Assembly (NCBI GenBank): GCA_037903355.1
Contig: JBAJFE010000012.1
Span: 612,036-676,035 of the forward strand
Reading direction: 5' to 3'
Source of the DNA: Trichuris trichiura
Taxonomy: Eukaryota; Nematoda; Enoplea; Trichinellida; Trichuridae
Length of the DNA: 64,000 bases
Shown here in pieces: positions 61,401 to 64,000 of the stretch. Both the position numbers and the translations under genes were made by a program. Numbering within the stretch: the first letter of the stretch is position 1; each line of letters starts with the position of its first letter. The notes beneath the pieces are model-generated. The model was not told the DNA's origin. It did not search any database and worked only from the letters and a program-made list of their open reading frames with translations.

Positions 61401-63969
61401 TTTACAGCTCTTTCACAGCGTAGTAGTTTCTATTAACTCGAATTGGGTTCTTTGCATTCTGGTGAATAGTTTTTTAAAATGCTTCGTTCGGACTACGATA
61501 AAGTGCATCATTAAGAATAACGTTACTTGGTTTTACAAACTTTCTGTAAAAGACCATGTCACACCCACTTTTTATTGTAAAAGTCAAATTTATGGGGAAA
61601 CTTCCAGGATTCACCAGCTTCCGTTATTACCATCTATGGGCTGGGCGTAACGTTCCTGAACGAATGTATTATTGCCATTTGTAGCTATCCGTCGACGTCA
61701 CATGTTACGTGTAGTAGTTCAACGAGCATTTTATTCAGCCATGCCGCAAATAAACAAAGGAGCAAGACCTGTCCAAAAAGTTTTGAAAAAAATCGTTTCC
61801 CAATTGAAATATACTCCAACTTATCATGAACACTTCTTGAAGAAAAATGAACGGTCAGTTTGATTTGTTTTCTTACGAGTTCTCAATACGTTGGAATAAA
61901 AACTATGCTTTCACGTTACGATGCACAATGAATCGAACTTTAATGGGGCAGCAAAAATAAATTGAACAAAATCTATTTGTCTGTCCCTCTGAATGATTGA
62001 CCATCGCGTACAAGAAAAATAAGCAAGTACAAAGCATACTGATGCATTTTATGGAATCTAGAAATCTAATCCTGCGAAGGCAATTCCTTCAGCAAAGACA
62101 TTTCGGTTCACAAGATTACTTTACAGGTAAAACGTACTTTCCCACAGAGCATAAAACAAGCTTTTGAACATTTGGAATCGTCGTACCGCCTTCAAAAGCA
62201 GCTTCGAACGCCGAAAGTGCATTTCGTTCATTCATTTTCTTTTTCAGCGTCAGGTTACTCCACGTTTGTAAGGGAATGCTTTCCAGCGTTATTACTGGAA
62301 TAAACACCATTTCAACGACAAGACTTCAGACGCGGTTGCTTTGGCCTTCAATAGGCTTAACATTCCGCCAAACGATTTCCTCACCCCTGTCCACTGTTTA
62401 TTTCAACTTCAATTGCTTACTGCCTTTACTCTCATGCCTTCAAACGATTCTGAGTATCTTTCCCGTTGAGACGTTGATCTTTCTCCATATCGGAATTCCT
62501 AACCGGCTTAAGATTTACCATAACCTTTGTCTTTAAGAACTTAGTTTCTCGGTACTTCATGTAGAGTATGGAATTATACTGTAGGGTACGATCCCATTAG
62601 TTCAACCAACAAAATTGTCACTGGAGCTATCGGTTTAGGCTTTAATCTGTCTTTAGCAGATAGGCAAGAAGAAACCGCCCAGCGGCGGTCAAAATCCCGA
62701 AAGTCGAAATTCCTGTAGGTCAAAATCCCGGCAGTTGACATCCGGAATAGGCGGAAAATGTATTGTAAAGTATGACCTTGTGATAACTCTGCATTGGCAT
62801 CTTCTAAATAAGGAATGTATTTGAGCAGAGGCGTTATTGTACTTGTCTTCTTCGAAGTTAGTGATCCAAAAAACAAGATCCGTACAATAACATCCCTACT
62901 CAAGCATATTCTTTATCTAGGATATACCAATGCAAAACTACCGCAAGGAAATGCTTTCAAGTACATATTCGACCTATTCTGGATTTTGACCCCAACCTGA
63001 AACCGTCTCTCCGCTGAAAACGGTTTAAAGACTAGCTCAAATGCTCCAGAAGACATAAACTTTGCTGACTAAAATTAAAAGACTATACTGTAACAATAGA
63101 ATTCTACACTCTACATAACATTCGTCCTTCTACACAAGAACAGTGCAGTGGTGTTTTGGATTGGCAACTTCGTTCACAAGTCCAAATGTCACAGCACGTA
63201 CAGAAGCAGTCATAGAAAACGTTACGGCCAAAGCTTATTCAGCTGAAGCTTCTGCAGTGTTGGGCAAAGTATATAAAATTTTACCGCGTAGCATCTTCCG
63301 CAATTCGAACCAGAAGTGGTTCAAGCCAACCAACATTAACTTCGCAATGACTATTCAAGAAAACAAGAACCTATATTTTAAAAAACAATTTTTTTGGTGA
63401 AACAAGCACAGCAAACGTAACCTGTCCAACAGCTTCGCGCGCTCCGAATATTCTGGCTCTTATCAAACCTTCTCGCTTCTTCGTAGTTAAAAATTTAACA
63501 AAGTTCGGCCACTCTGCCATGGAAGAATACTCTCTGAGCTTCTGTCCATTTGCAAAACCTAAAAATCAAAAACTAACATCCATGCAAAATACATACACTT
63601 CCTTCCATTGTTGCTGCTATCGTCGATCAGCAGTATCTCGTGCAAGAGCACTCCGGGTGTTCGCTGAAGAATTCCATTTACCATTCTAATTAAGACAGAG
63701 AGCGCTTCATTGTAGTAGTTGATTATCAATGAAACATTGGGCAGACGATCAACGTCGTAAGTTTCATTCAAGCATAGTGGATGACGGGTGTCGGGAAGAG
63801 CGTATCGATGAGGACCCAACTTGTCGCTTACAAGAAGGTCAAAGCCATGATGAGTGCTTCCTCGGTCGCGTCGCTTAAACTCATTGTGATTTTGCACCCG
63901 CAGCAAAAAATGGGATGGAAATATTTTATAATGTTCGCTACTTCTTGTCCAAGCACTCAGGCTGTTCAA
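58477..63969 (-). CDS. Polypeptide N-acetylgalactosaminyltransferase-like protein, 5' partial, DxH motif altered
   Basis: Exons on the minus strand: about 63880-63597, 63558-63422, 63370-63285, 59163-59005, 58956-58830 and 58768-58477; phases close at each join. Landmarks in order: LGPHRYALPDTRHPLCLNET, PNVSLIINYYNEALSVLIRM, HEILLIDDSS, KKREGLIRARIFGARE, VLVFLNSHCEVNVGWLEPLL, VVSPVVDHIS, RTPAVSGGLLAVNKKFF, GMDIWGAENIEFSIRVW, CGGSLEIAPCSRVGHVFR and LRCRDFKWYLGQVFPEL. These are the catalytic-domain blocks of Golgi GalNAc-transferases that start mucin-type O-glycans. The Mn-binding Asp of DxH is Asn (NSH), and WGGEN reads WGAEN, so activity is doubtful. The first exon(s) with the membrane anchor lie beyond the right edge. 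Either lectin exons follow the donor at 58476, or translation ends at TAA 58471-58469 without a lectin domain. The 4.1-kb intron holds repeats. Confidence 0.87.
61148..61189. repeat. CTTTACCTAAGCC palindromic repeat, copy 4
   Basis: GGCAAGCATGCCGGTCATCC followed by TGTTTTGCCTTTACCTAAAC, the inverse of the right side of the copy at 28021-28115. Confidence 0.55.
61702..61863 (+). CDS. Small open frame with presequence-like N-terminus, unidentified
   Basis: A 53-codon ATG frame with a basic, Arg-containing start (MLRVVVQRAFYSAMP) like a mitochondrial targeting peptide, followed by VLKKIVSQLKY. It lies in the large intron of the GalNAc-transferase on the other strand. No family recognised. A possible donor (ACG|gtcagt) just before the stop could extend it. 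Confidence 0.22.
   Translation: MLRVVVQRAFYSAMPQINKGARPVQKVLKKIVSQLKYTPTYHEHFLKKNERSV
62718..62991. repeat. Fold-back element: long imperfect inverted repeat
   Basis: Left arm (from 62718, GGTCAAAATCCCGG, GGAATAGGCGG, CTGCATTGGCATCTTCTAAA) and right arm (ending 62991 in GGATTTTGACC) are diverged inverses about 120-140 bp long with almost no spacer (centre near 62867). Translation of the two strands gives similar peptides (ITPLLKYIPYLEDANAELSQ on minus, ITSLLKHILYLGYTNAKLPQ on plus), which confirms the palindrome. An extra GGTCAAAATCCCG lies just to the left. It is a hairpin MITE inside a GalNAc-transferase intron. Confidence 0.75.
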
Positions 63970-64000
63970 TTTTAAACTTTTGAATAACGCGTATATAAGA

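Noticed and set aside
1..64000. CRISPR arrays, tRNA and rRNA genes
   Set aside because: No regular repeat-spacer array and no tRNA A/B box pair or rRNA core was found by eye on either strand. A tRNAscan-SE run would settle tRNAs.

Overview
The window is eukaryotic DNA. It is AT-rich, its genes are split by GT-AG introns that are often only 43-60 nt long, and there are no bacterial operons or ribosome-binding sites. The gene content suggests a nematode: a Patched-related (PTR) protein, a TTBK-like kinase in one exon, a ligand-binding-domain-only ionotropic glutamate receptor and a secreted ShKT protein. A true selenoprotein W would fit an enoplean (Trichuris/Trichinella-like) lineage better than a Caenorhabditis-like one. 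That placement is inference.

Layout. 0.6-1.1 kb (-): first two coding exons of a GPAT3/4-like acyltransferase that leaves the window on the left. 6.7-13.4 kb (+): secreted gene with a ShKT domain followed by many tiny Pro/Gly/Tyr-rich exons, nearly all phase 1-1. 14.4-15.7 kb: dead mariner. 17.5-21.7 kb (+): second secreted Pro-rich gene of the same exon style. 22.0-23.7 kb (-): divergent ionotropic receptor, convergent with the previous gene. 28.8-29.2 kb (-): unidentified exon. 30.0-30.5 kb (+): metallothionein-like gene. 31.5-32.3 kb (-): selenoprotein W with an in-frame Sec UGA and a SECIS element. 33.3-34.0 kb: tandem repeats. 34.2-35.6 kb (+): PIG-V. 36.2-37.2 kb (-): TTBK-like pseudokinase. 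37.5-38.7 kb: pogo/Tigger-like element with nested palindromes. 40.6-44.2 kb (-): complete four-exon PTR gene. 44.3-58.4 kb: gene-poor, with a 259-bp inverted-repeat element and a hAT remnant. 58.5-64 kb (-): polypeptide GalNAc-transferase with Asn replacing the DxH aspartate, and a fold-back element in its large intron.

Links between genes. PIG-V (GPI anchors), the GalNAc-transferase (mucin-type O-glycans) and the two secreted Pro/Cys-rich proteins belong to the secretory route. GPAT feeds glycerolipid synthesis. Selenoprotein W and the metallothionein-like protein are thiol/redox or metal proteins. There is no evidence that any of them are co-regulated.

Several genes (selenoprotein W, the metallothionein-like gene, both modular genes, the GPAT exons) are made of exons too short to appear as long open frames. 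They were assembled by hand from splice signals, codon phase and family motifs. Exon edges are predictions.
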